This document shows, piece after piece, positions 50,939 through 58,985 of a stretch of 64,000 nucleotides of DNA. The stretch covers positions 1 through 64,000 of IMG/VR virus record IMGVR_UViG_3300040801_001025; one strand, given 5' to 3'. Both the position numbers and the translations under genes were made by a program. The number at the start of each line of letters is the position of its first letter. The first letter of the stretch is position 1. The notes under the pieces were generated by a model. That model saw only the letters and a program-made list of their open reading frames with translations, was not told the origin of the DNA and did not search any database. The DNA comes from a virus.

Positions 50939-51381
50939 TTCTTCCATTTGACTTTAAACTTTTCTCGTAATTGATCGTACTTCACGACAAAGCCATCTTT
51001 GATATCATTATACTTGACCATGAAGTTTTCGTTAAAGGTATTTATCCTCCCTATCCTGTTTACCACAATGTTTGCCCAACTTCTCTTCATAATAAAATTC
51101 AATATCTTAGGTTTGTCCATGAATGGCCAACGTACCGTAATTGTAACTTCTACATTATCAGGATTGGGTCTCTCGTAATCAGGTCTATCGTGTACAGGGG
51201 GTGGACCTACTGGAATCATGCCACCGCCACCACCAGTTCCACCGGGTCTCACGTCGTCAACTTCTACTTCGATTTGATGATAGAAAAATCCGACAATAAT
51301 TCGTTTACCATCTCCTGCCATACCTTTCAGTATAACATTTCCAGCACATCCAAAGCATGGTCCAGAACAATTCGTCGCCAT
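50935..51381 (-). CDS. Hypothetical virion protein with Cys-rich start and Gly/Pro hinge (148 aa)
   Basis: Starts with 'MATNCSGPCFGCAGN', three closely spaced Cys that may bind metal. A Gly-rich then Pro-rich hinge ('GGTGGGGG', 'PVGPPPVHDRP') separates two small beta-rich parts. Overlaps both neighbours by a few bases. Function unknown. Confidence 0.6.
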   Translation of the reverse strand: MATNCSGPCFGCAGNVILKGMAGDGKRIIVGFFYHQIEVEVDDVRPGGTGGGGGMIPVGPPPVHDRPDYERPNPDNVEVTITVRWPFMDKPKILNFIMKRSWANIVVNRIGRINTFNENFMVKYNDIKDGFVVKYDQLREKFKVKWKK

Positions 51382-51935
51382 TACTGTGGCTCTCTCTCGT
51401 AGATACACGTAGATGATGGATTACCATTTTCATCTTTAAGATTAAACACTTGAAGAACTGTAGTGCCATCATCATCATAGATTGTAAGAGTATTAGCAGA
51501 TGGATCAACGCGAGTTCTATTTGATTCGTATTTAAGAAGGATATCAAGAACACTAAGAGCAGCGGTTACATCAATTCTAAGTGCTGTTGTATCAGTTGCA
51601 ATATCATTTACTTTGTCGCCAAAGGTATTCAACGTTGTATATTCGGCAGAGTCTGCATTCCAAACTTCGCTTGCAGAATTTCTATTACTTGCTTTTTGAT
51701 AGCGTTCAAAGATAGGTAATGAAGCTCCACCATCAGAACGGAATAAATATTCGCTAGAAGGATCATAGGTTGTGAATTCATATTTGTAAAAACCATCACC
51801 GACTTCAGTCATTGGAGCGTCAGTGACTACTAGCGTACTGGAAAGACCAGTCACTTCCCAAATACGGATCGTCGGTGACAGTCCTGTAGCTGGTGAACCA
51901 CTATTGGTGAAGAACGACGCAATAAGTTTACTCAT
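51381..51935 (-). CDS. Virion/baseplate-associated protein (184 aa)
   Basis: The first 70 residues ('GSPATGLSPTIRIWEV ... VGDGFYKYEFTTYDPSSEY') are a module common in tail and baseplate proteins of marine T4-like phages. The rest contains a helical coiled-coil segment and a C-terminal beta hairpin ('NTLTIYDDDGTTVLQVFNL'). Role is inferred from that resemblance and from the neighbouring genes. First gene of the minus-strand operon. Confidence 0.65.
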   Translation of the reverse strand: MSKLIASFFTNSGSPATGLSPTIRIWEVTGLSSTLVVTDAPMTEVGDGFYKYEFTTYDPSSEYLFRSDGGASLPIFERYQKASNRNSASEVWNADSAEYTTLNTFGDKVNDIATDTTALRIDVTAALSVLDILLKYESNRTRVDPSANTLTIYDDDGTTVLQVFNLKDENGNPSSTCIYEREPQ

Positions 51936-52009
51936 AATGATCCCGTATGTCTAAATATTCGATATAGGTATTTAGAGATAAAGCCCAATCATGTACTAGA
52001 GGATTTTTA

Positions 52010-52378
52010 ATGGATGGCATAATCCTGACAACTGGAGTAGGAGGCGGCGGTAGCAGTTCTTCTACTGTTACTCAAGCTACAATTCTTCCTAGCGATATCG
52101 AATCTCTTGATATTTACGAAGCAGACCCTTGTCCATCCATAAAATGGCTAGTTTCTATTCATGATACAGTGACAAACGATACCACCTCATTTGAAATACA
52201 TGCTGTTCATGACTTCAATGGGACCGTCTGTTTTAATGAAGCATCCATTATATTAACTAATGCACAGCTAAATTATGATGTGACTGCTACGGCTGGTCCC
52301 GGCTCTAATGAAATTCTATTGGCTGTTGAAAATCTAGGATTAAATACTATAAATGTTTGTGCAACTAGAATTGTTTAA
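52010..52378 (+). CDS. Beta-rich virion protein (122 aa), paralogue of the next protein's C-terminal domain
   Basis: Probable decoration or fibre protein. After a Gly/Ser-rich linker, residues about 40-122 align with the last 95 residues of the 415-aa protein encoded next: K-W-x-V-x(4)-D-x-x-T-x(4)-S-x-E-I-x-A-x-H-D, then a stretch ending T-x-x-[VI]-x-x-T-R-I-x-V. Preceded by weak ribosome binding sequence. Confidence 0.65.
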   Translation: MDGIILTTGVGGGGSSSSTVTQATILPSDIESLDIYEADPCPSIKWLVSIHDTVTNDTTSFEIHAVHDFNGTVCFNEASIILTNAQLNYDVTATAGPGSNEILLAVENLGLNTINVCATRIV

Positions 52379-52438
52379 GAAATTTGTGAGCAACATAAAT
52401 AAAGGTAAGCCTTTCAAAAAAGTATAAAGGAGATTGAC

Positions 52439-53686
52439 ATGGCATTAGATTTATATAGAGCAGCCGTAGGCTTCTCAATTGATGAAGAAGATGGTACTAG
52501 AGCAGCTAGTGTCCTTTCAGGTTCCGGGGCACCGGGCGGTGACACAAGTTTCCAAGATGATGCACCAATTGGTTCTATCTATTTAAGAACTGATGCAAGC
52601 TCAAGTATTTCTGCTGTCTATCAGAAAATTGCTGATACAAATGCAACTTCCGACTGGGTTCAATCTGCTTCTAAGGATTACGTACAGAGCGTAGTTAATG
52701 GTATGTCATGGCGTGAGCCAGTACTCGTCCTAGACGAAACTACATACGCTGATATCACAGCAGCAGAAACCGCAGCAAACGTTGCTGACACGGTAGACGG
52801 TGTTACGATTGCGGCTAATGATCGTATTCTTTTCACTGACTTGACAACAGGTAACGAAAACGTGTACATTGTGTCTGGTTCATCCGGCAACTGGACATTT
52901 ACTGAAGACCCAGACAATGCCGCAACAGATGGCGATGCGTTGCTTGTACAAGATGGTACATATGCAGAATCTCAGTGGGTTTATGATGGTACACAGTGGA
53001 CACAGATTGCATCTACTACAAACAACGCTGAACTTGCATTCATCCGCGCATTTATCGGTAAAGATGCAGCCGGTTCTGAAACACCAACTTACTCTTCCGC
53101 AGTAGTTGTTACTCAGAACGGTACGCTAGAAGCTGCAATTGGCGAGCTTGATGCTGCAATTGGTGACCGTCTGTACACAAACGATAACGTTCTAACTGAT
53201 GGCCAAACAATCACGGCATCGCTTGATGCGATTGATACTGCAATCGGTAACCGTACTTACACAGAACAGAACTTTGTTACTAATGGCGAAACGCTAACAG
53301 CGTCTATCGATGCTCTTGATATTGCTGTTGCAGATGCTGCACCAAAGACCGCAGTTGCTACAGGTGTTACAACCGCAACAACTGTTGACACAGTTCTTGT
53401 TGATGAAGTACAAACTGTTAAATGGTTTGTTACAGTATTTGATGAAGCTGATACCGATCAGAAAGAGTCTGTTGAAATCTATGCAACTCATGATGGTACA
53501 GCAACTTCTGATGCAACATTTGCTGACTACAATATCAGTTCCAAGCTTCGCTTGAATGGCAACATCGCGGGTCTCGATTTCGATATTGTATTATCTGGTA
53601 CTGGTGCTGCACAGACTATGGGTCTACAGATCACTTCTACTGACACAGTAACAGTGAACTCAACACGTATCGATGTTGAAATCTAA
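52439..53686 (+). CDS. Head-fibre or decoration protein (415 aa)
   Basis: Probable abundant surface protein of the virion. Codon use is as biased as in the major capsid gene. The N-terminal 100 residues and the middle contain fibre-like repeats; residues about 225-305 are three repeats of 'D-A-A-I-G-[DN]-R-x-Y-T-x-x-N-x-[VL]-T-x-G-x-T-[IL]-T-A-S'. The last 95 residues are a beta sandwich shared with the preceding gene. AAGGAG lies eight bases before the ATG, with a CATAAATA variant further up. A strong terminator follows. Confidence 0.72.
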   Translation: MALDLYRAAVGFSIDEEDGTRAASVLSGSGAPGGDTSFQDDAPIGSIYLRTDASSSISAVYQKIADTNATSDWVQSASKDYVQSVVNGMSWREPVLVLDETTYADITAAETAANVADTVDGVTIAANDRILFTDLTTGNENVYIVSGSSGNWTFTEDPDNAATDGDALLVQDGTYAESQWVYDGTQWTQIASTTNNAELAFIRAFIGKDAAGSETPTYSSAVVVTQNGTLEAAIGELDAAIGDRLYTNDNVLTDGQTITASLDAIDTAIGNRTYTEQNFVTNGETLTASIDALDIAVADAAPKTAVATGVTTATTVDTVLVDEVQTVKWFVTVFDEADTDQKESVEIYATHDGTATSDATFADYNISSKLRLNGNIAGLDFDIVLSGTGAAQTMGLQITSTDTVTVNSTRIDVEI

Positions 53687-53715
53687 GATCAGCTAGGTTA
53701 AACTAGCATTCTGAG

Positions 53716-53740
53716 AAGGGGCCAACTGGCCCCTTTTCTG
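53716..53740 (+). terminator. Intrinsic terminator
   Basis: Stem AAGGGGCCA/TGGCCCCTT with a two-base loop, followed by TTTTCTGTTT. Confidence 0.9.
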
Positions 53741-53749
53741 TTTCAGGGG

Positions 53750-53778
53750 TTGACAACTCCTATAAATACACGTAAGAT
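53750..53778 (+). promoter_or_regulatory. Overlapping sigma70-like and late promoters of the NAD-salvage genes
   Basis: TTGACA (53750-53755), 17 bases, TAAGAT (53773-53778) form a good host-type promoter. An exact late box TATAAATA (53761-53768) lies in its spacer. The gene could therefore be read both early and late. Confidence 0.7.
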
Positions 53779-53847
53779 ACACATAAAGCTGATGAGCGGA
53801 GTGCTCGACATACAGCTAGTGTTCGACTACAATCAGAACTATCCGAA

Positions 53848-53869
53848 GCACATAGGAGATATGGCAATG
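53848..53869 (+). repeat. 22-base translation-start repeat, copy 1
   Basis: Identical over 22 bases to 55766-55787. It contains CACATAGGAGAT, the ATG and the next two codons of the NadM-Nudix gene. Confidence 0.9.
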
Positions 53870-54955
53870 GATCAAGCATACGATTTTATCGTCTACATTG
53901 GGCGATTCCAACCGTTTCACGACGGTCACCTCGAAACTCTCAAACTTGCCGCAGAAACTGGTAAAGAAGTTATTGTTGTCATTGGCTCTGCTAATTCTGC
54001 ACCGACTCCTAAGAATCCGTGGACGGCTATTCAGCGCCAAGAAATGATTGTTGAAGCAGCATTCGCTGCTGGTTTTGATGTTTCCAAACTCTCTTTCATT
54101 CATGTTGAAGACCGTCGATACAAAGAATCCAAGTGGATTAGCTATGTACAAGGCACTGTTATGGACATTGTGCGTGCCAAGACTCGCAAACCTAATCCGT
54201 CTATTGCGTTAATCGGGCACGAGAAAGATTCATCTAGTTATTACCTTCGTCAGAATTTCCCTACGTGGAAATTTGTAGAGACAGGTCCGTATGTCAAAGA
54301 GAAAGGTGTTGGCAAAGTGGTTAGCTCTACAAAAATTCGTGAGCTTATGTTTGAGAACCACTTGGGTTATACCGAGAGTAATCTTCCGCCTGCTGTTTAC
54401 GAATGGCTGGACAAGTATACGCTGTCTGATGATTTTACTCGTCTGCAAGATGAATACCACTACATTCTTCAAGAAGAAAAGATTTATGAAGCTCTTCCGT
54501 ATGGGATTACTTTTCAGACTGTAGATAGCGTTGTAGCACAGTCTGGTCATGTTCTTCTCGTCCAGCGTGGTAATCCATTGGGTTACGGGCTATGGGCGCT
54601 ACCGGGTGTTCACCTTGCGCCGAATGAAACTTTGGAGCAGGCATCCATGCGTGCCGTGCTAACTGAAACAAATCTTGACGTGCCGCCAAAGGCTTTCAAA
54701 GGCTCTCTGGTGAGTAAAAAAGAATTTGATCACCCTAACCGCTCTTTGCGTGCAAGATTGACTACAGATCGAAATAGGACGCTTACGACGGCGTTCTACT
54801 ACAAACTTGACTCTTCTCATCCACTTCCGGTAAAGGGCCTTAAAGCTGGTGAGGGAATCTTGAAGGCATGGTGGTTCCCGTTCTCTGAAGTGTGGAGAAT
54901 GCGTGACCAACTCTTTGAGGACCATGCTGATATCCTTGACTACTTCATCGGATAA
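53861..54955 (+). CDS. nadM: Bifunctional NMN adenylyltransferase / Nudix protein (NadM-Nudix, NatV-like)
   Basis: Makes NAD+ from NMN and ATP. The adenylyltransferase domain has 'GRFQPFHDGH' (14-23, the [HT]-x-G-H motif) and 'SSTKIRE' (155-161, the ISSTxxR motif). The second domain (about 220-364) is Nudix-like, as in Synechocystis slr0787 and KVP40 NatV, but its box at 249-271 reads G-V-H ... N-E ... R-A-V-L-T-E-T. The catalytic R-E-x-x-E-E is thus R-A-x-x-T-E, so ADP-ribose hydrolysis is probably lost. The start at 53861 is set by AGGAG and by the repeat shared with nadV. Works with NadV downstream. Confidence 0.92.
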   Translation: MAMDQAYDFIVYIGRFQPFHDGHLETLKLAAETGKEVIVVIGSANSAPTPKNPWTAIQRQEMIVEAAFAAGFDVSKLSFIHVEDRRYKESKWISYVQGTVMDIVRAKTRKPNPSIALIGHEKDSSSYYLRQNFPTWKFVETGPYVKEKGVGKVVSSTKIRELMFENHLGYTESNLPPAVYEWLDKYTLSDDFTRLQDEYHYILQEEKIYEALPYGITFQTVDSVVAQSGHVLLVQRGNPLGYGLWALPGVHLAPNETLEQASMRAVLTETNLDVPPKAFKGSLVSKKEFDHPNRSLRARLTTDRNRTLTTAFYYKLDSSHPLPVKGLKAGEGILKAWWFPFSEVWRMRDQLFEDHADILDYFIG

Positions 54956-54972
54956 ATTTTAATGCAGATACT

Positions 54973-54980
54973 TATAAATA
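54973..54980 (+). promoter_or_regulatory. Late promoter box TATAAATA
   Basis: Exact box, 21 bases before the homing endonuclease ATG, with GAAGGAG between. The inserted gene has its own late signal. Confidence 0.75.
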
Positions 54981-55001
54981 GCAGTAGAAGGAGCTATTGC
55001 T

Positions 55002-55739
55002 ATGAATTATCACAAAGTATACGGAAATATTGTACAAAAAGCAATTGACGAAGATCGAAAATGGCGTAAAGGAACTTACTATGAGCGCCATCACATATTA
55101 CCAAAGAGTTTGGGAGGAACTGATAAACAGACAAACATAGTTTTACTTACGGCACGAGAGCATTATATTTGCCATCTGTTGCTAGTAAAAATGTATGAAG
55201 CATATGAAGAATCTCATATAAAGATGCTTAGAGCGTTGAATATGATGAAGGTGAAACACGATAAACATGAACGTGATTTTAAATTTTCTTCTAAGCTTTA
55301 TGAGAGTATGAAAGCTAGATTATACGGTGAAAATGGTTTATTGGTAGGTGAAAACAATCCTAACTACGGTGTCAAACAAAGTAAGGAAACACGAAAGAAA
55401 AAATCAGATGCTGCTAAGCGTCGATGCGCTGATCCAAAAGAACGAGAGCGTTTGAGGCAAATGGCACTGAACAGGACACCAGAACATGCAGAGAAAATTA
55501 GACAAGGTAATTTAGGACTTAAACGATCAGATGAAACTAAAAAGAAATTAAGAAAATCTTTGAATGAGTGGTACTCCAAGGGGAACAAACCAGCAAATTC
55601 AAAGAAAGTAATGGCAGATGGTGTGGTATATGATACGTTGCACGACGCGGGAAACGAATTAGACTTGACACCTTCTGGGGTGTTGTATAGAATACGTTCA
55701 AGTAGTAAGAAATTCAAAGATTATTATTACTTGGATTGA
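55002..55739 (+). CDS. HNH homing endonuclease with NUMOD repeats
   Basis: Free-standing homing endonuclease. The nuclease part is 'YERHHILPKSLGGTDKQTNIVLLTAREHYICHLLL' (HNH of the T4/SPO1 homing type) in the first 70 residues. It is followed by NUMOD3-type DNA-binding segments ('NPNYGVKQSKETRKKKSDAAKRR' region and 'GNLGLKRSDETKKKLRKSL' region) and a C-terminal NUMOD1/IENR1-like helix-turn-helix ('TLHDAGNELDLTPSGVLYRI'). 245 aa. It sits between nadM and nadV and splits an otherwise compact pathway. Confidence 0.88.
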   Translation: MNYHKVYGNIVQKAIDEDRKWRKGTYYERHHILPKSLGGTDKQTNIVLLTAREHYICHLLLVKMYEAYEESHIKMLRALNMMKVKHDKHERDFKFSSKLYESMKARLYGENGLLVGENNPNYGVKQSKETRKKKSDAAKRRCADPKERERLRQMALNRTPEHAEKIRQGNLGLKRSDETKKKLRKSLNEWYSKGNKPANSKKVMADGVVYDTLHDAGNELDLTPSGVLYRIRSSSKKFKDYYYLD

Positions 55740-55757
55740 GGGCGGAATCCCTATAAT
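55729..55757 (+). promoter_or_regulatory. Possible promoter of nadV
   Basis: TATAAT (55752-55757) with ACTTGG 17 bases upstream (55729-55734). A small dyad GGATT/AATCC lies between. Placed 21 bases before the nadV ATG. Confidence 0.5.
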
Positions 55758-55765
55758 CTAAACTT

Positions 55766-55787
55766 GCACATAGGAGATATGGCAATG
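55766..55787 (+). repeat. 22-base translation-start repeat, copy 2
   Basis: Identical to 53848-53869. It supplies the ribosome binding site, ATG and first codons (Met-Ala-Met) of nadV. Confidence 0.9.
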
Positions 55788-57236
55788 AATAATGAAATTA
55801 AAATTACTGATAATGTTATCTTGAACTGTGACACGTATAAAGTTTCACACTGGATGTTCATGGAAGAAGGCACGACCTTTTCTCAATCCTACGTCGAACC
55901 CCGCGTGGGTGCCAAATACGACGAGATTGTATTCTTCGGTCTCCAAGGCATTCTCATGGATGAATTCATGAAGCCGGTCACCATGGAAATGGTTGATCAG
56001 GCAGAGGAATTCCTTGCCAAACACCTTGGTTCTACTGAAGCGTTTAACCGACGCGGCTGGGAAATCATTGTAAACGAATACGGTGGCTACCTCCCGATTC
56101 GCATTCGTGCTGTGAAAGAAGGCACCGTGCTTCCGGTTGGTAATGCCGTCATCATCGTAGAATCTACGGACCCTCGTTTCAATACGGTGTGGTGCTCGTC
56201 CTACGTTGAAACGAAAATCATGCGTTCGTGGTATGGCTCGACCGTTGCAACGCACTCTCGCGAGATTACGAAGGCTATCCGTGAGGCTCTGAATCGCACT
56301 GGCACCCCTGATCTTGCTAGCATGAAGCTGGTGGATTTTGGTAGCCGTGGTGTGAGCACGAAGCAGGAATCTATGGTCGGTGGCGCTGCTCACCTCGTGA
56401 CTGGCACCAGCACCGATAACCTTCTTGGTATTGGATACGTCGAGGACGTTTACGGTTCCGAGAATGGTATGGCTGGTTTCTCTATTCCTGCAACGGAACA
56501 CAGCATCACGACTTCTTGGGGTGAACTTCGAGAGTTTGAATTCTTCAAGAACATTGTTACGAACATTCTGCCGAAAACCGGCATTGCATCTGTAGTTTGC
56601 GATACCTACAATCTCATGGCTGCAATCGAAATGTTCGGTGAACTTCGCGAAGACATTGAAAAAAATGGTGTCATTGTTATTCGCCCTGATTCTGGTGATC
56701 CTGTTGAAATGACGGAAGCTGTGGTCCAGAAGCTTGACTCGCTTTTCGGCAGCACGGTCAATGATAAAGGCTTCAAGGTTTTGAACGATTGTGTACGTAT
56801 CATTCAGGGCGACGGTATTGATCTGGAAATGACCAAGGCTATTCTTGATAACTTTGAGCGTCTTGGCTACAGTGCAGATAATATCACCTTTGGTAGCGGT
56901 GGCGGCTTGCTTCGTAAGGTAACTCGTGATACTATGCGCTTCGCAATGAAAGCTTGCCATGTCATTGTCGACGGTGAAGCTCGTGACATTCGTAAAGTTC
57001 CATTGACTGATCCGAGTAAAGCGTCGAAAGCTGGTCGTTTGACGCTGGTGCAAGACACTGTGACTGGCAAGTACAGAACTGTCAATCAGCACGATACTAT
57101 TCGCGCTACCGAGGTTGACGCAATGGATACTGTCTTTGAGAATGGAAGACTACTCCGTATGCAAACTTTTGATGACATTCGTGAACGCGCTGCTATCAAG
57201 GACTGTCCCCGGCGACTTGATAATGTAGCAGCCTAA
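55779..57236 (+). CDS. nadV: Nicotinamide phosphoribosyltransferase NadV
   Basis: Makes NMN from nicotinamide and PRPP. The 485-residue product has the NAMPT landmarks: N-terminal 'NCDTYKVSHWMFMEEGT', 'FGLQG', the 'DFGSRGVSTKQESMVGGAAHLV' region (near residue 190), 'ATEHSITTSWG', 'VIRPDSGDP' (PRPP-binding D-S-G-D, near 308) and 'FGSGGGLLRKVTRDTMRFAMK'. Start at 55779 set by TAGGAGAT. With NadM it forms the two-step nicotinamide-to-NAD+ route known from phage KVP40 and from the anti-defence pathway NARP2. Base composition is more GC-rich than the surroundings. Confidence 0.95.
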   Translation: MAMNNEIKITDNVILNCDTYKVSHWMFMEEGTTFSQSYVEPRVGAKYDEIVFFGLQGILMDEFMKPVTMEMVDQAEEFLAKHLGSTEAFNRRGWEIIVNEYGGYLPIRIRAVKEGTVLPVGNAVIIVESTDPRFNTVWCSSYVETKIMRSWYGSTVATHSREITKAIREALNRTGTPDLASMKLVDFGSRGVSTKQESMVGGAAHLVTGTSTDNLLGIGYVEDVYGSENGMAGFSIPATEHSITTSWGELREFEFFKNIVTNILPKTGIASVVCDTYNLMAAIEMFGELREDIEKNGVIVIRPDSGDPVEMTEAVVQKLDSLFGSTVNDKGFKVLNDCVRIIQGDGIDLEMTKAILDNFERLGYSADNITFGSGGGLLRKVTRDTMRFAMKACHVIVDGEARDIRKVPLTDPSKASKAGRLTLVQDTVTGKYRTVNQHDTIRATEVDAMDTVFENGRLLRMQTFDDIRERAAIKDCPRRLDNVAA

Positions 57237-57267
57237 TGTGCTAAAATTGATCCATTAATGGGTCGTA

Positions 57268-57312
57268 AAGGGGGTTAGTGACTCATTTATGAGACACTGC
57301 CCCCTTCTTTTT
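57268..57312 (+). terminator. Intrinsic terminator after nadV
   Basis: Long hairpin: AAGGGGG/CCCCCTT at the base, AGTG/CACT and CTCAT/ATGAG above it, then CTTTTT. Confidence 0.88.
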
Positions 57313-57323
57313 GGAGACTTAAA

Positions 57324-57581
57324 ATGAACCTCAAAGCAAAGACTATTACTGAAATTGAACTTGGTGTAGAAGATATCTATGAACTGATTCGTGTTGGACT
57401 GGAAGCAAATTTTCCAAATATGAAAGGGCAGTTTGCGGACATTCGGTTTGAATATGGTACGCATCCCGATGATCTTGAGCAGGATTGCCTGAACCCCCGT
57501 ACTATCTTGACTGGTGCTAAGGTCAAGCATGAAGTTGTGCAGAAACCCGAACCGCAAGTTCTTCTTCGTGGGAGTACTTAA
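57324..57581 (+). CDS. Small hypothetical protein (85 aa), first of three related genes
   Basis: Unrecognised. TTGGAG precedes the ATG. It has a beta strand, then 'ELGVEDIYELIRVGLEANF', a pattern shared with the next protein ('TEEDIYQMIIAHTKKHV'). It overlaps the next start by one base. Confidence 0.7.
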   Translation: MNLKAKTITEIELGVEDIYELIRVGLEANFPNMKGQFADIRFEYGTHPDDLEQDCLNPRTILTGAKVKHEVVQKPEPQVLLRGST

Positions 57582-57784
57582 TGATGAGCCTTAAAATTCA
57601 GAAGAAAAAAGTAGTAGTCTACACTGAAGAAGACATTTACCAGATGATTATTGCGCATACCAAGAAGCATGTAGATAGCAGTCTTGGTTGCTATGTTGAA
57701 GGCATTAATGCAAGCTGGTTCACTGATCAGGATGGAACCAAGAAACTTATGGTCAGTTGGCCCGATGGGGGAAGAGAACGATGA
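57581..57784 (+). CDS. Small hypothetical protein (67 aa), second of three
   Basis: Unrecognised. Two adjacent ATG codons (57581 and 57584) are possible starts. It shares the strand plus [EV]-[ED]-D-I-Y-x-[LM]-I helix with the preceding protein. Overlaps the next gene by four bases (ATGA). Confidence 0.7.
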   Translation: MMSLKIQKKKVVVYTEEDIYQMIIAHTKKHVDSSLGCYVEGINASWFTDQDGTKKLMVSWPDGGRER

Positions 57785-57978
57785 ATAAAACAAAAAGAAC
57801 TGTAACCGTAACGTCTGAAGAGGTTGAATACGTTATATCTTATGATGAGCTTGCTCAGATTCTTCGTAGAGAACTTAACGAAACTGGTCGTGTAAGTTGC
57901 GGAGGTTATCAATCACCTACTATTAGGGGTGTAATTTTTAAAGTAAGTAGAGAGATAGAAAGTGCAAGTTCTGTCTAG
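57781..57978 (+). CDS. Small hypothetical protein (65 aa), third of three
   Basis: Unrecognised. Coupled by ATGA to the preceding gene. Layout again strand ('RTVTVTSEEVEYVISY') plus helix ('DELAQILRREL') plus short strands. Probably a diverged member of the same small family. Confidence 0.65.
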   Translation: MNKTKRTVTVTSEEVEYVISYDELAQILRRELNETGRVSCGGYQSPTIRGVIFKVSREIESASSV

Positions 57979-57994
57979 GAAAATACTTTAGATT

Positions 57995-58462
57995 ATGAAA
58001 ATAATTAATGATTCAAAATGGCAGGACCGATTCATTAAGCTGGCGAGAATGGTGGCTAGTTGGTCTAAGGATAGATCAACTCAAGTCGGTGCTGTTATTG
58101 TTACAGGTGATGGACACCCTCGCTCTTTTGGGTTCAACGGAATGCCACAAGGCGTAAATGATGATATTGATGAGCGGCATGAGCGTCCAGAAAAGTATTT
58201 TTGGTTTGAACATGCTGAAAGGAATGCGATATACTTGGCAGATGGTGATCTAAAAGATTGCGTTATGTTTGTAACACATATGCCGTGTGCTGATTGTGCT
58301 CGTGCCATTATTCAAACAGGAATTGCGCACGTTGTGGTTGACGCGCAGGGGAAATTGAGTCATGGTACTCAACTATCAGATTCATGTACGGCAGCGCGAG
58401 AAATGTTTTTTGAGACTGGCGTTTATTTGATTGAAAGATATGTAAGGGATGATGCAAAATGA
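57995..58462 (+). CDS. dCMP deaminase
   Basis: Zinc enzyme converting dCMP to dUMP for dTTP synthesis. The zinc site is His73-Ala-Glu75 ('FEHAERNA') and P-C-x-x-C at 97-101 ('MPCADC'). Substrate-binding 'GFNGMP' (46-51) matches dCMP deaminases. 155 aa, slightly shorter than T4 Cd (193 aa). Ribosome binding site is weak. ATGA overlap with the following kinase gene. Confidence 0.92.
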   Translation: MKIINDSKWQDRFIKLARMVASWSKDRSTQVGAVIVTGDGHPRSFGFNGMPQGVNDDIDERHERPEKYFWFEHAERNAIYLADGDLKDCVMFVTHMPCADCARAIIQTGIAHVVVDAQGKLSHGTQLSDSCTAAREMFFETGVYLIERYVRDDAK

Positions 58463-58974
58463 ACATTAAGCTGCACACTGAGCGTCCGAATCTTATCGTG
58501 TTGGTTGGAGTACCGGCATCCGGTAAGTCTACTTGGCGTGATAATTTTATCGCTAAGATGGAAACGGCTGTAGACGATGACTTTGTAATTATCTCGTCCG
58601 ACGATGAGATTGAGGCATTGTGTGAAGCTGAAGGAATCACGTATACTGAGGGCTTCTCGAAGTTTGTAGGTAAGGCTACGGCAATCGTGAAGCAAAAGGT
58701 TCGCGACGCAGTAAATAATGGTAGGAACATCATTTGGGATCAGACTAATGTCAATGTGAAGAAGCGTAAGACCATCTTTCGTGACACTGGACAGAATTAC
58801 TACCGTATTGCGGTTGCATTCGAACTGGATGATGATGCAGAATTGAAGCGTAGGCTACAACACCGTGAGGAAACTACGGGCAAAAGCATTCCGCCACATG
58901 TTATCGACAGCATGCTGAAAAGCTATGTGCGACCGACGACGCAGGAGGGATTTGACAAAGTACATTTGGCATAG
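58459..58974 (+). CDS. Polynucleotide-kinase-like P-loop kinase
   Basis: Kinase domain like the 5'-kinase half of T4 Pnk. Walker A 'GVPASGKST' (17-25), then 'IISSDDEIEAL' (the S/R-D-D substrate site near residue 49), 'IIWDQTNVN' (D-x-T-N, near 91) and an Arg-rich lid 'LKRRLQHREETTGKSIP'. 171 aa. T4 Pnk fuses this to a phosphatase; here an independent HAD phosphatase is encoded at 60316. A role in tRNA repair with the RNA ligase is likely but inferred. Confidence 0.78.
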   Translation: MNIKLHTERPNLIVLVGVPASGKSTWRDNFIAKMETAVDDDFVIISSDDEIEALCEAEGITYTEGFSKFVGKATAIVKQKVRDAVNNGRNIIWDQTNVNVKKRKTIFRDTGQNYYRIAVAFELDDDAELKRRLQHREETTGKSIPPHVIDSMLKSYVRPTTQEGFDKVHLA

Positions 58975-58985
58975 GAGCTAGGACA

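Noticed and set aside
55845-57092. 415-codon open frame antisense to nadV
   Set aside because: nadV is unmistakable; the antisense frame is open because of its codon use and has no family features.
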